Assembly (NCBI GenBank): GCA_029932015.1
Contig: JAOZQW010000149.1
Span: forward strand, 1-5,896
Origin: Candidatus Fermentibacteraceae bacterium
GTDB lineage: Bacteria > Fermentibacterota > Fermentibacteria > Fermentibacterales > JCC-6
Direction of reading: 5' to 3'
DNA: 5,896 nt
In this document: positions 5,374 through 5,896 of the stretch, in pieces
Layout: every line of letters begins with the position of its first letter
How positions within the stretch are numbered: the first letter of the stretch is position 1
The notes under the pieces: model-generated
The model's database searches: none
Told to the model about the DNA's origin: nothing
Seen by the model: the letters and a program-made list of their open reading frames with translations, nothing else
Translations under genes and position numbers: made by a program

Positions 5374-5896
5374 ATGATCTCGATCGTACTGCTTTCTGCT
5401 GTAGCTCTGCTTCCCGGGAATGCAACAATTGCTCCGGTCTCGGAGATCTCCGATCTCAGTCTGACCGGAGAGACCGCTTCAATGGTCTGGAACTGCCCCT
5501 CACCCCAGGATCTCGAGCTGCCCGATGGACTTGCCGGATTCACGATAAGCGGCTGCGGATATGCCGGAACCGAGGGTCAGATCCTCCTTCCCTCCAGGTC
5601 CTTTTATTTCCCGATCCCGTCCGGATCTGAGCCGACGCTCACGGTTGTGCCGCGAGGTATTCATGCCCTTGGACATGGACGGGTTGGAGCGGTAACAGTT
5701 ACGTCCGCGGGTATTGATTCTTTCTTTACTGCTGATCTTTCCGAACTTCCTGTCGAATGGGGGCGCATTTCGCATTCAGGATCCTTCAGACGCGCAGGCG
5801 TTGCCATCCTTGAACTTCATCCGGTGATCACAGGAGAAGGGGGAGAACTCCTGTACGCAGAGATGCTGGAGATAACGCTCTCATATCCTGAAGGAA
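5374..5896 (+). CDS. Exported protein with gingipain (C25)-type propeptide-like N-terminus, partial
   Basis: The frame is open from ATG 5374 to the window end, with 174 residues visible and the 3' part missing. GGAG at 5363-5366 lies seven bases before the ATG. The N-terminus is a short hydrophobic signal peptide, MISIVLLSAVALLPGNATIA, with likely cleavage near residue 20; it lacks the usual Lys/Arg at the very start. What follows is beta-rich. Two stretches match the pattern of the C25 cysteine peptidase propeptide: ILLPSRSFYFPIPSGSEPTL (70-89; compare the general form LP-x-V-x-IPxG-x-xVxV), and AGVAILELHPV followed by GELLYAEMLEITLSYP (141-151, 157-172; compare V-x-L-x-xYPV with a later G-x-L-x-YxxxLxVxV). 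No catalytic domain is visible, so a peptidase is a prediction. A secreted beta-sandwich protein of another kind is possible. The one-base gap after divIVA implies a shared transcript. Confidence 0.6.
   Translation, partial: MISIVLLSAVALLPGNATIAPVSEISDLSLTGETASMVWNCPSPQDLELPDGLAGFTISGCGYAGTEGQILLPSRSFYFPIPSGSEPTLTVVPRGIHALGHGRVGAVTVTSAGIDSFFTADLSELPVEWGRISHSGSFRRAGVAILELHPVITGEGGELLYAEMLEITLSYPEG

Overview
The window is about 5.9 kb of moderately GC-rich, tightly packed bacterial DNA. It looks chromosomal, and I see no insertion sequence, phage gene, CRISPR array, tRNA or rRNA. No gene fixes the taxonomy. A YggS-DivIVA pair followed by a secreted protein with a gingipain (C25)-type propeptide would suit a lineage of the FCB superphylum or a nearby candidate phylum. 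That placement is inference only.

Layout: (1) Bases 1-818, + strand: the C-terminal part of a ComM/YifB-type AAA+ Mg-chelatase-like protein, cut by the window edge. (2) Bases 890-944: a strong rho-independent terminator between two convergent transcription units; its right arm and T-tract overlap the last codons of the facing gene. (3) Bases 936-3860, - strand: a four-gene metal-uptake operon transcribed in the order fur/zur-like regulator, lipoprotein substrate-binding protein (znuA-like), ATPase (znuC-like), permease (znuB-like). An ATGA stop/start motif lies at each of the three junctions. (4) Bases 3861-3989: the divergent intergenic region. It carries a good sigma-70 promoter reading into the metal operon, with perfect and near-perfect overlapping palindromes placed right after its -10 box, where a Fur-family repressor could bind. 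(5) Bases 3990-4694, + strand: a YggS/PLPBP pyridoxal-phosphate homeostasis protein. (6) Bases 4695-4838: a small intergenic region with a good promoter. (7) Bases 4839-5372, + strand: a DivIVA-domain coiled-coil protein starting at TTG. (8) Base 5374 to the window end, + strand: an exported protein whose visible part resembles the propeptide of C25 cysteine peptidases; it begins one base after the divIVA stop codon.

How the genes fit together: the regulator, binding protein, ATPase and permease form a complete ABC-type Zn(II)/Mn(II) uptake system with its own metal-sensing repressor, probably autoregulated through the palindromes at the transcription start. On the other side, yggS and divIVA are neighbours as in the Gram-positive ylm-divIVA cluster, but without sepF or yggT between them. 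I found no clear new system. The most interesting points are the metal operon's operator design combined with a changed DNA-recognition residue in its regulator, the missing first metal ligand in the binding protein, and the coupling of a secreted-peptidase-like gene to divIVA.
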